Position numbers and translations under genes: made by a program. Below are positions 1 to 7,215 of a stretch of 44,461 nucleotides of DNA, piece after piece (position 1 is the stretch's first letter; each line of letters opens with the position of its first letter). The notes beneath the pieces were generated by a model. The model had not been told where the DNA came from. It made no database searches and saw only the letters and a program-made list of their open reading frames with translations. The stretch covers positions 1-44,461 of IMG/VR virus record IMGVR_UViG_3300043539_001200. One strand, given 5' to 3'. The DNA is from a virus.

Positions 1-270
1 AGGTTCTCTGGGGCCGGGGGGAGCCTGGGGGTCTGATCGTTTCTGTGACCACTCCTGCAAAACATCCTGGGGCGATCCGACTTCCTCTTCTGTTGGCGAA
101 AACAATTGTGGCTGCTTGGGTTTCATTGTGGTGAGGTCAGCAGCCATTGTGTCTTCCCAGTCAGCAGGAAGAGCTTCATTCCTAGGGGGAGCCATAGTGG
201 GCGCAGCAATACGCCAGGGGTTCAGTAGCTCATACTGTTCCCTGGCTGTGAGTATGCGGCGCTTAGACAT
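1..270 (-). CDS. hypothetical protein, 3' end outside window
   Basis: The minus strand from an ATG at 270 stays open for 90 codons to the window edge, so the C-terminus is missing. The protein begins MSKRRILTAREQYELLNPW and becomes rich in Pro, Glu and Gln, with no membrane segment or recognisable domain. It follows the tail-fibre-like gene by 32 bases in the same direction and is probably co-transcribed with it as part of the virion/tail block. The Shine-Dalgarno sequence is weak (GGGAAAG about 12 bases upstream). I do not recognise the family. The evidence is an open frame of protein-like composition that fills a gap in a tightly packed leftward operon. Confidence 0.6.
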   Translation of the reverse strand, partial: MSKRRILTAREQYELLNPWRIAAPTMAPPRNEALPADWEDTMAADLTTMKPKQPQLFSPTEEEVGSPQDVLQEWSQKRSDPQAPPGPREP

Positions 271-302
271 TTTACGAAAGTGCTTTCCCTATGCTAAAAC
301 CC

Positions 303-1724
303 TCACCACGTTGAGAGTGCCGCTCGTCGCCACGTATTCGCAGCAATGCAAACATAAACATAAGCAGAGTCATACGCTATTTGTCCTGCTGCACCTGTAG
401 AGGTTGCCGTTGAGGGCACGCTCACTCTTGTGACAACCGGGTTGCCGTTAGCCTGCACAACTCCGGTGCCCTGAGAACGCAAGTCAAGGTTGATGTTTCC
501 AGAGTTGAATGATCCAGCCGCCTGGATAGTTGAGTGTCCGCCAGGGCGGAACAGTTGAAGTATTCCAGTTCCCTTGCTAGTGAACGCGATATTGATGTTG
601 GTGTCGGAACCGTCAACGCCAATAGACGGGGCGTTGTTGGCGGCGGCATTGCTGAAGTAGGGCCAGTTGACCGCGCTGGCTACGCTAGGGAACCTGACCG
701 CTGCATTGCCGTTAGTATCGTTGATGACCGGCGAAAGCAAAGTTTTGTTGGTGAGGCTGTGAGTGCTGGTGGTGGTGACTACGGGAATACCGTTGGCCTC
801 TACGGTGGCTGAGGAAAGGCTGATCTTGCCCGTCCCGCTGGGCCTGAGGGTGATGTCGTGATTTTGTGCCGTACTCTTGCCCGAAGTAATGAACAGTGGC
901 CCGGTGGAAGAAAGAGCCGTCGAAGACACGTTGCCGTCGTAGAAGATTCCATACCCGGCAAGGCTGACGAACTCCCCATACTGATTAAAGGTAAAAGCGG
1001 TATTTCCGCCCACCCTGACCAACAAGGGGTCTTGTCCAGAAGGGGCATCAACAACAGCAGCGGTTAGAGTGGTGTCGCTTTTCTCCCAGACAGTTCCGTT
1101 ATAGATCGCATAGTCTCCCGCGTCGAAGACGATGACTGTTCCGGTTATCGCCGCGCCCCAGTACCCCGAACCCGGCGGGTAACCGGGGTTAGGTTCCCCA
1201 ATTCGGATATAGTAGCTTCCGTCATAAAGCACAATCTGACCCGGTGAGTAGTCGCCTCCGTTGTTGTAGACGCCCATGTAAGGCCCGAACGAACCTTGAA
1301 AGTTGCTGGCACCCGACACCGCGACCCGATACACATCCCCGGCGCTGCCAGTACCATTGGCTAAGGCTGGAGTGTTGGTGCTGGCATTCCATACACCTTT
1401 ATATTCCATAACAGAATTCGGCAACTGACTTGCCGGAATTTTGCCCGAAGAGTCAAGGGACGCAACACCATTCGGTAGACCGCGCACGGAGGGAAGATCA
1501 TCAAGCTCAGAGACGGGGATGCTAGTGATGACGTTGGAGAAGTTCGTATCTGTGGCAACCTGAACCTTGTTGGCAGCCCAAAGCTCTTGGAACTCAAGAC
1601 GTTTTGCTGCCCATAGCGGCAGAACCTTGTAGGGTGAGCGACTGTCGATGACAAGGTCATCCTCACGATCCTGGCTGCTGAGCGTGATTGTCATGGGCAC
1701 TACCGTGCGTACATACATTGTCAT
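303..1724 (-). CDS. tail-fibre / minor tail-like structural protein
   Basis: A 473-aa protein with an ATG 7-8 bases after AGGGGAT. The N-terminal part (about residues 20-60) is followed by a linker with SLDSSGKIPASQLP, a phrase I know from phage tail-fibre and receptor-binding proteins. Then come long Gly/Ser/Thr/Asn-rich beta-type repeats such as GTGKISL, GTGILQL and GTGVVQA. The C-terminus (GQIAYDSAYVYVCIAANTWRRAAL) resembles the distal end of many phage fibre proteins. Its likely role is host contact or a head/tail fibre. It lies downstream of the capsid genes in the leftward late block. There is no enzymatic motif, so the assignment rests on sequence style rather than on a catalytic signature. 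Confidence 0.65.
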   Translation of the reverse strand: MTMYVRTVVPMTITLSSQDREDDLVIDSRSPYKVLPLWAAKRLEFQELWAANKVQVATDTNFSNVITSIPVSELDDLPSVRGLPNGVASLDSSGKIPASQLPNSVMEYKGVWNASTNTPALANGTGSAGDVYRVAVSGASNFQGSFGPYMGVYNNGGDYSPGQIVLYDGSYYIRIGEPNPGYPPGSGYWGAAITGTVIVFDAGDYAIYNGTVWEKSDTTLTAAVVDAPSGQDPLLVRVGGNTAFTFNQYGEFVSLAGYGIFYDGNVSSTALSSTGPLFITSGKSTAQNHDITLRPSGTGKISLSSATVEANGIPVVTTTSTHSLTNKTLLSPVINDTNGNAAVRFPSVASAVNWPYFSNAAANNAPSIGVDGSDTNINIAFTSKGTGILQLFRPGGHSTIQAAGSFNSGNINLDLRSQGTGVVQANGNPVVTRVSVPSTATSTGAAGQIAYDSAYVYVCIAANTWRRAALSTW

Positions 1725-1735
1725 TGTCTAATCCC

Positions 1736-2383
1736 CTAGAATCCGAATTGGCTGCCCTGGAGTGGCCCGGTATGAACATGGTCATAGTGGTTCTGGGTCG
1801 GGTCGCCCCGATCCTCCATCACATAGTTGCGAGAGGAATCCGGATAGTGCATCGTCTGATTCCAAATCGCCCACGGGGCACCATGATCGAAGGCCATTTG
1901 AATAGCCCGTTGTGCCTCTTGTTCATTGGTCGTCATAAAGTCTAGCGAGCCATTAGCGTGTTCACCAGGGCCATCCACCCGATAGCCGCCAATGGTGGCG
2001 TCTCCCCTGATTGTCTTCAGGCTGTCATATAGGGGACGAGAAATATCCATGATGCCAGCGTCTCCGACAGCACTATTGCTGCCTCCCCCGCCGCCTCTGC
2101 CGCCTCCCCCGCCTCTGCCGCCACCAGCGCCGGGAGTAACCACCATCTTTTGCATCCGCTGGCCAGGAGCGTTATCCCCAACGGCCTCTGCATACTCTTC
2201 AAACTTGCTGGGATCGGCACTTTCTGGGAGAGCGTTCAGATTGCGCTCTTTTTCGGTGTCCGGAATCTCGTTCGCGCCGTTGTCATCTCGCCTTCTGCGG
2301 TTATCGACATCGACAAGGTCAAAAAGGCTGTCGGCTGCAAGACGATACGCAAAGGTATCGCGCTGTTTTTTGATGCCACGCAT
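1736..2383 (-). CDS. protein with C-terminal peptidase M15-like (ARB-07466-like) domain
   Basis: The start is placed at the ATG at 2383 because AGAGGGAG lies 7 bases upstream; a longer frame opening at 2440 lacks a ribosome site. The protein has 215 aa. Its N-terminal half is charged, then comes a Gly-rich linker (residues about 85-105). The C-terminal 100 residues hold the motifs SLDFM, an Asp/His cluster and HYDHVHTGP, the metal-binding pattern of the hedgehog/M15-fold domain found at the ends of some mycobacteriophage endolysins and actinobacterial wall proteins. It could be a virion-associated wall-cleaving or wall-binding protein. Its place between capsid and fibre genes favours a structural role over a lysis role. 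Confidence 0.6.
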   Translation of the reverse strand: MRGIKKQRDTFAYRLAADSLFDLVDVDNRRRRDDNGANEIPDTEKERNLNALPESADPSKFEEYAEAVGDNAPGQRMQKMVVTPGAGGGRGGGGGRGGGGGSNSAVGDAGIMDISRPLYDSLKTIRGDATIGGYRVDGPGEHANGSLDFMTTNEQEAQRAIQMAFDHGAPWAIWNQTMHYPDSSRNYVMEDRGDPTQNHYDHVHTGPLQGSQFGF

Positions 2384-2481
2384 GCGGATGCTCCCTCTAA
2401 TGCCTTCAATTATTAAGGCGCGGTTAGTGTTTGGGCACATTGTGTTTTGTTGCAGCAGAAGAGTTTTCGGGCCTTTAAGCT

Positions 2482-2509
2482 ATGGTACAAATGTACTGCT
2501 TTTTAGCAA
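2482..2509 (-). promoter_or_regulatory. possible leftward promoter in AT-rich intergenic region
   Basis: On the minus strand TTGCTA (2504-2509) and TACCAT (2482-2487) are separated by 16 bases, which fits a SigA-type promoter for the 2383 gene. The stretch also holds the perfect palindrome AGCAAATTTGCT (2505-2516) and the arms GTAC-AAAT-GTAC (2485-2496), so a DNA-binding protein may act here. This is the largest gene-free gap in the late block (2384-2623). Confidence 0.35.
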
Positions 2510-2579
2510 ATTTGCTGAGTAAGTTATTGTACTGCAACACATTTCAGTTATTTTGCGAAATGCGTTGTAAGACAAAGAA

Positions 2580-2603
2580 TCCCGCCTCCGTTAAGAGGCG
2601 GGA
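2580..2603 (-). terminator. Rho-independent terminator after the major capsid gene
   Basis: CCCGCCTC and GAGGCGGG form a perfect 8-bp stem around a 6-base loop. On the minus strand it is followed by ATTCTTTGTCTT. It lies 20 bases beyond the capsid gene stop, which suits partial or full termination of the capsid transcript. Confidence 0.7.
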
Positions 2604-2623
2604 GTCCTTGTGCGACAACAACT

Positions 2624-3628
2624 TTAGGACTTGCGAAGAATCACAATGCCCCGTGGGTTCAGGATCGCCATTCCGACAAGCTCGTCCATGACCCAGCCCT
2701 TGTGGAACTGTTCCGTCTGATTGTTCTCTTCGACATCAAGAGAGTACATCACCGGGAACACACCCAGGAACTGCGGCTCAGGCGTGAGATACGTTGTCCC
2801 AGCAGGGATTACGATGCTCTTGCCAATCTGGAACTCACCGAACTGCACGATGCGCTCGCCAGCCACGACGCTGTCCTTAAAGGCCCAACCAGTGGTGTTG
2901 ATATCCCAGCGGTAAAAATCGCGATACTCCTGCGGATTGCACAGCAGTCGCGAGCTATCCAGCAAACGCTGGTCGGTGTAAGTCACAGCCGTGTAGAGAT
3001 CGTCCGGAGCGAGATACGTTCCCGCAACAGTGATTTCGTTGGGCAGTGAGCCAGTACCAGGAACAGACGAAGCATCCACCAGACGGTAGGCCTGAGCGGC
3101 AGCCTCAATGAGGGTGATGAGGCGCGAATCCTCTTGCCGCATAATGGCTTGCTTGGTCATGTCCTGCGTGTACTCGACCACGTTGCTGCGGAGGTAGTAC
3201 AGGTCTTCCTTCTTGATCATCGGGAACGATGCAATACGGAAAAGCTGTACTTCAATTCGCTTGCCCTCAAACGGGGTAATGCGAATCTCGCCCTCGTTGC
3301 CGTGCAGCATGTAGGCCTGACCAAGATCGTCAAGCACATCGTACTGAATCGGCACACCTGGGGTCAGAGTGTCCTCCAGCAGGACGTTACGCAGGATGCC
3401 CTGGTAACGCAACTGCAACTGAATCGGGCCAATCATGCTCTGGCCCAAGCGGATCATGCCGTTCTGGCGGTCACCCAGGATGTGGGCAAGCTTGGCTTGC
3501 TTGTCACGGGCCGACAGCTTACGTCCAGCAAGACGCTGCTTGGCGCGAACGATGTCCGACACATATTCTTCCGAAGACTTGGCAAAGCGGCCCAGCCCCG
3601 AACCGGAAGCAACAGGAAGTCCAGTCAT
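2624..3628 (-). CDS. major capsid protein
   Basis: A 334-aa protein with ATG at 3628 behind a strong AAGGAGG. The N-terminal third is basic and helical (residues about 15-55). The remainder is mixed alpha/beta without Cys clusters or membrane segments, as expected of an HK97-fold shell protein. Placement is the main support: it follows the portal, a protease/scaffold-like protein and a decoration-like protein, and it is closed off by a strong terminator, as highly expressed capsid genes often are. C-terminal phrases such as GWVMDELVGMAILNPRG resemble capsid proteins of large actinobacteriophages. No basic-Thr-Ala motif is present, unlike the neighbouring virion proteins. Confidence 0.8.
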   Translation of the reverse strand: MTGLPVASGSGLGRFAKSSEEYVSDIVRAKQRLAGRKLSARDKQAKLAHILGDRQNGMIRLGQSMIGPIQLQLRYQGILRNVLLEDTLTPGVPIQYDVLDDLGQAYMLHGNEGEIRITPFEGKRIEVQLFRIASFPMIKKEDLYYLRSNVVEYTQDMTKQAIMRQEDSRLITLIEAAAQAYRLVDASSVPGTGSLPNEITVAGTYLAPDDLYTAVTYTDQRLLDSSRLLCNPQEYRDFYRWDINTTGWAFKDSVVAGERIVQFGEFQIGKSIVIPAGTTYLTPEPQFLGVFPVMYSLDVEENNQTEQFHKGWVMDELVGMAILNPRGIVILRKS

Positions 3629-3645
3629 TTTTCTACCCTCCTTCC

Positions 3646-4173
3646 TTAGCTAGCACCCTGAGGCGTGGTAACGCCCAGGTTGAATCGGTTGAGACGGACA
3701 AGAATCTTGGACGTATCCAGCACGCTGATAAGCTCCGCAACGGCATTAGCGGCATTGGCTCCAACAGGAGTCAGTTTGCCCTGGTTGGTGGCAGTCAGCA
3801 GTCGGATCGAACCATTGGTAGGCGCAACCCACGACGCGGTGGTGTCGAAGGCAGGAGCCAGAACCTCAAAGAACGCCTGCTCGCCGCCGACCCAAACCGT
3901 GAAAAGGTTTGTGCCAGTGGAGGTTACCTCGTCAATGCCCAGAGTAGGGGCACAGAAGAGAGCAGACAGGCCATAGGGACGCTGACCGGCAGCACCCGTG
4001 TACGGGGTGAATACCTCATCGGTCAGACGAACCATGACGGTGCCGGGAAGGATGTCAAAAGACTTATTCCAATCCGGATTCAGGAAACCCGCGTGCGGGG
4101 TAGCCTGATGCTGTGCGTAGATCGGACGCAGTGTCCGCTTCTGCGCGGGGTTAGCAAGAGTAGGCCGAAACAT
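3646..4173 (-). CDS. capsid decoration-like protein
   Basis: A 175-aa protein; ATG at 4173 follows AAAGGAGG by a normal distance. It is rich in small residues, Thr and Pro, with predicted beta structure and no membrane segment, and it ends 17 bases before the capsid gene starts. Small beta-rich proteins immediately before the major capsid gene are usually head-decoration or capsid-stabilising proteins. The order protease/scaffold, decoration, capsid seen here is typical. I base the call on size, composition and position; a head-fibre or other minor head protein remains possible. Confidence 0.6.
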   Translation of the reverse strand: MFRPTLANPAQKRTLRPIYAQHQATPHAGFLNPDWNKSFDILPGTVMVRLTDEVFTPYTGAAGQRPYGLSALFCAPTLGIDEVTSTGTNLFTVWVGGEQAFFEVLAPAFDTTASWVAPTNGSIRLLTATNQGKLTPVGANAANAVAELISVLDTSKILVRLNRFNLGVTTPQGAS

Positions 4174-4203
4174 ATTCGCCTCCTTTCAAAAAGAGTTGTT
4201 TAT

Positions 4204-7200
4204 TTACAGGAACAGATCGCTGTCAGTCGAGGGATCGTTTGCAGCAGTCCGACCAACCGACGCCGACCGGCTCATACCGCCGCCGTTCATCAGTCCCGGT
4301 GGAATCGGATTACGTGGAGCGGCCCCGCGATTGATACTTCCTGCGGTAACTCTCCGTGAGGCGGCAGTCTTCAGAACTGCCTCCAGCAGACGAGTGCGAT
4401 CAGTGACAGTGGCATGTCGCATCATCTGGAACTGAGCAACGAGGTTGTACTTCTCGCTCTCAGGCTTGAGGCCAGCCTTAATGTAGGCCTCTGCCAACCG
4501 AATTGCGGCCACACCATCAGCCTTGCGGTTAGACTCTTTGACACCCTCGCCGGGTGCCCAAATCTGGCTGCCGGTATCCAGGTCAGGATCGGCAACATTG
4601 TCGCTGGCATTGCCACCGAAATCACGCAGGTCCGGCTGCGAACGCTGAGCATCGGCATCGGTGGTGCCAGAAACAGGAGCCTCAACGTCGATACGGTCTT
4701 GTGGGGCTGCAACTTCCGACTTCTCATCAGCGGTACGGCGCATGTTGCCTCCTTCAATCCTTCGGGCTTGACGAAGGAAAGTTCCCAGTGCGGGAAACAA
4801 AACTTCTACGGGATAGCCATAAGTTCCCGCCCAGCGAGTGGCCTGCCGACGAACGAAGTTGGCATTGCCATGCTGCGAAGCAGTGCGTCCCGTGGTGTTG
4901 CGAAGCCAATTGTCAAATGCAGCAAAGGCTTTCAGTGAAGCATCTTTGGACTGAGTCTCGACCTTATCAGTCTGAACCCGGTCGAACTGCTGACCCTTCA
5001 GGCTCTGGTCGTCAGTGCCAGAAAGCTCCGGATTGACGGTGTCGGCATCCGGCAGGCCACCATCAGCGGCATATTTGCGCTGCTGAATGTTGTTCCACGC
5101 CACAATGTCTCGCGCCAGCGAATCTTTCTTGGCATTGATGCGAGCTACCAAAGTGTTCTCCGTATTGGAGATGGTGCCGTCACCGGGAGTCGGGGCAGCA
5201 AGGCCCTCTTCGCCAGGAGTCTGGCTCAGAAAAACTTCTTCCTGCTCGCCCTGATTGTTCTCGTCATACGGACCACTGTCGAAGTGTCCGCTTTCGTTGG
5301 CCAAACGGTGCAAACGCTGACGAGATGCAGCCTTCTTACCGCGACTAGCCAGAGTCTCTCGCGCCATTGGCTTTCCTTTCTGTGCCCTTCTCTTCTTTTG
5401 AGAAGAAGTGTTGTTTTTTCCAGTGCTTGCACGGTGTCTTCCGACATAATCGGATTCCAGCGGAGGGCCACCCACAAGAGTCTCCCCCTGAGGATTACGC
5501 CACTCAATATGCTCCCCGCTGTCATTCGTGTATTTGCCGTCAACGCGAGTCACATCAACATCGTGACCCCAATCGTCTTCGGAAACCTCACGGTGCCTGT
5601 TGTCGCCACGGTGATCGGGTTCACCCCGTCGCCTGTATTCAGAGGGGTCAACATCAAGGTTGCCGCCCTGATGGCGACGAGCCTGAAGCATCGGGCCGGT
5701 GTTGTCATTGCCGAATTCTTCTGCGTGATGGTCGAATTCGTCGTGATCACCATCGCCGTCTTCATCGGCGTAGTCATCGTAGTGATGATCCTCGTCGTCG
5801 TGGTCGCCGTCGCCGTCCACGTCTTCTTCATATTCCTCGTCGGGATTGGAGTCCATGTCTCCATCACCGTCGTGGTCAAGTTCTTCTTCGCCGCTGCCCA
5901 GAAGCTGATCCAGAATCTCAGGGGGAAGCTGCCCCTGCTCGACAAGCTGCTGAATGAGCGCAATGGGGTCTTGCTCCCCACCGCCCACAGAAGGATCGCC
6001 GCCCATCATGGAGGGGTCATTCATCATGGGGTCACCCATAGGTTCCTCGCCGCCTTCAAGCCCCGGCGGCTGGAACTCTTCTGCATACCGATACGTTGCC
6101 ATTTTTCTCCTACTCATATGAGGCACTGGTTGGTTTGCATTGGAGGTGGTGCCAGCACCGTTACCGTCAGACTCCGTAGCATTGAGGAAGTCCGAAACCA
6201 CTTGATAGTCTTCATCATTCAAATGATAGGCATTTGAATAGTCATCAAGTGAATCCTGCCCTGGCGCAACATTAATGGAGTCGCACCAGTCCAGAAAGTC
6301 ATCAATTACACTTTCGTGTACTGCGTCAGGCTCGACAATTTTCTTGCCGGTATCGTGAGGGCTGAGGTCTTCGACATCCTCTGCCCGACGCCCGTTGTCA
6401 AGACCGTCTTGTTCTTGCTCGCGATCAAGCTGAATCGTATTGTCCATGCTTGGGGTGCGAAGCTCTTTAGGGCTTTTCACATAGTGGTGAAAGCGCTCTT
6501 CGTCCTCGTCGTCATTGCGAAGAGTGTCAATGTCTTCCGGAGCATGAACCTCTCCGTAGGCATGTTTCTTGTTGGCCACCAAAACCTTTGACACAACGGC
6601 GGTTTCGTCAGCCGGGTCAAACACATAGCTAAGCTCAAAGAAGCCCAGTTTGAAGCAGTTTTCAAAAACCAAGGTTCGCTTGCCCGTTCGTGCATGGGGA
6701 AGATATTCGCCCTTGTGGTACTTGACGTGGTTGCACATGTCGTGCATGTCGGTGGCTTTGTTGTCGCACACCGAACACTTGGTAAATCCAGCCTCAACGC
6801 CCATCGACACCGAATCCAAACCGCCAGTGCGGATTTCGCTGGCCAGTTTGGGGAATCGCTGCGCGTCAATCTCCTGAATAACCTCAATGAATTTATCGTT
6901 GCCGCTCTCCACATAGCGAGCAGCCACCACCCGGCCCCTGGCTTTGGAGGGATCAAAGTTCTGGTGGTTGACAAAAACTGGTTTTCCCAAAAAAGTTCTG
7001 TAAGACTTTTTTAGTTCTGTGCTGGGCCAGCCGTCATAGTTCTGGTTCACTCGCGCAGAAATGGCCCTCACCTGGGTGTAGAGAAAACCCGGTTTGAGGG
7101 TGAAATCATCGACAACAGCGCCATTGGAAGTCTTGTAGTACGAGCCAATAAGTCTGCGAACACCGTCCGTCGAAAGATTCTGAGCGAAGGTGGGACGCGC

Positions 7201-7215
7201 AGTACGGATCGTCAT
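4204..7215 (-). CDS. capsid maturation protease fused to a long scaffold-like region
   Basis: A 1003-aa protein starting at an ATGA overlap with the upstream gene. Residues about 15-215 look like a prohead protease: FVNHQN with His84, then GGLDSVSMG with Ser135/Ser137 as candidate nucleophile. A zinc-knuckle-like insert follows (Cys147, Cys150, Cys161, His163). Residues 302-347 carry the DWC module shared with other virion proteins. Residues 385-500 are extremely acidic, with DxDGDGD motifs resembling calcium-binding loops. The rest is low-complexity and helical, as expected of scaffold. RTA/KTA motifs occur at about residues 4, 777, 827, 950 and 988. Three in-frame internal start sites suggest that shorter scaffold products are also made. 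The protease assignment is likely but not certain. Confidence 0.6.
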   Translation of the reverse strand: MTIRTARPTFAQNLSTDGVRRLIGSYYKTSNGAVVDDFTLKPGFLYTQVRAISARVNQNYDGWPSTELKKSYRTFLGKPVFVNHQNFDPSKARGRVVAARYVESGNDKFIEVIQEIDAQRFPKLASEIRTGGLDSVSMGVEAGFTKCSVCDNKATDMHDMCNHVKYHKGEYLPHARTGKRTLVFENCFKLGFFELSYVFDPADETAVVSKVLVANKKHAYGEVHAPEDIDTLRNDDEDEERFHHYVKSPKELRTPSMDNTIQLDREQEQDGLDNGRRAEDVEDLSPHDTGKKIVEPDAVHESVIDDFLDWCDSINVAPGQDSLDDYSNAYHLNDEDYQVVSDFLNATESDGNGAGTTSNANQPVPHMSRRKMATYRYAEEFQPPGLEGGEEPMGDPMMNDPSMMGGDPSVGGGEQDPIALIQQLVEQGQLPPEILDQLLGSGEEELDHDGDGDMDSNPDEEYEEDVDGDGDHDDEDHHYDDYADEDGDGDHDEFDHHAEEFGNDNTGPMLQARRHQGGNLDVDPSEYRRRGEPDHRGDNRHREVSEDDWGHDVDVTRVDGKYTNDSGEHIEWRNPQGETLVGGPPLESDYVGRHRASTGKNNTSSQKKRRAQKGKPMARETLASRGKKAASRQRLHRLANESGHFDSGPYDENNQGEQEEVFLSQTPGEEGLAAPTPGDGTISNTENTLVARINAKKDSLARDIVAWNNIQQRKYAADGGLPDADTVNPELSGTDDQSLKGQQFDRVQTDKVETQSKDASLKAFAAFDNWLRNTTGRTASQHGNANFVRRQATRWAGTYGYPVEVLFPALGTFLRQARRIEGGNMRRTADEKSEVAAPQDRIDVEAPVSGTTDADAQRSQPDLRDFGGNASDNVADPDLDTGSQIWAPGEGVKESNRKADGVAAIRLAEAYIKAGLKPESEKYNLVAQFQMMRHATVTDRTRLLEAVLKTAASRRVTAGSINRGAAPRNPIPPGLMNGGGMSRSASVGRTAANDPSTDSDLFL
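4741..4754 (-). promoter_or_regulatory. internal ribosome site, ATG at 4743
   Basis: Inside the protease/scaffold gene and in frame with it, AAGGAGG lies 4 bases before an ATG (residue 825, MRRTADEK). The spacing is the same as at many true starts in this window. It would yield a product of about 179 aa containing the C-terminal helical region. Confidence 0.45.
5365..5378 (-). promoter_or_regulatory. internal ribosome site, ATG at 5367
   Basis: In frame with the protease/scaffold gene, AAAGGAAAGCC precedes an ATG (residue 617, MARETLASR) with a 6-base gap from AAGGA. It would yield a product of about 387 aa. Confidence 0.4.
6100..6111 (-). promoter_or_regulatory. internal ribosome site, ATG at 6102
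   Basis: In frame with the protease/scaffold gene, AGGAG-AAAA-ATG occurs at residue 372 (MATYRYAEEF), between the protease half and the acidic scaffold half. This is the arrangement by which lambda makes its Nu3 scaffold from within gene C. The product would be about 632 aa. Confidence 0.5.

Noticed and set aside
116-400. Rightward 94-codon frame at the left edge
   Set aside because: The opposite strand carries an open frame from a good ATG in the operon direction; this frame spans two leftward genes.
5284-6237. Rightward Val/Ile-rich frame that looks membrane-like
   Set aside because: It is the complement of the Asp/Glu/Gly/His-rich scaffold repeats; GAC/GAT read backwards give Val and Ile, so the hydrophobicity is an artefact.
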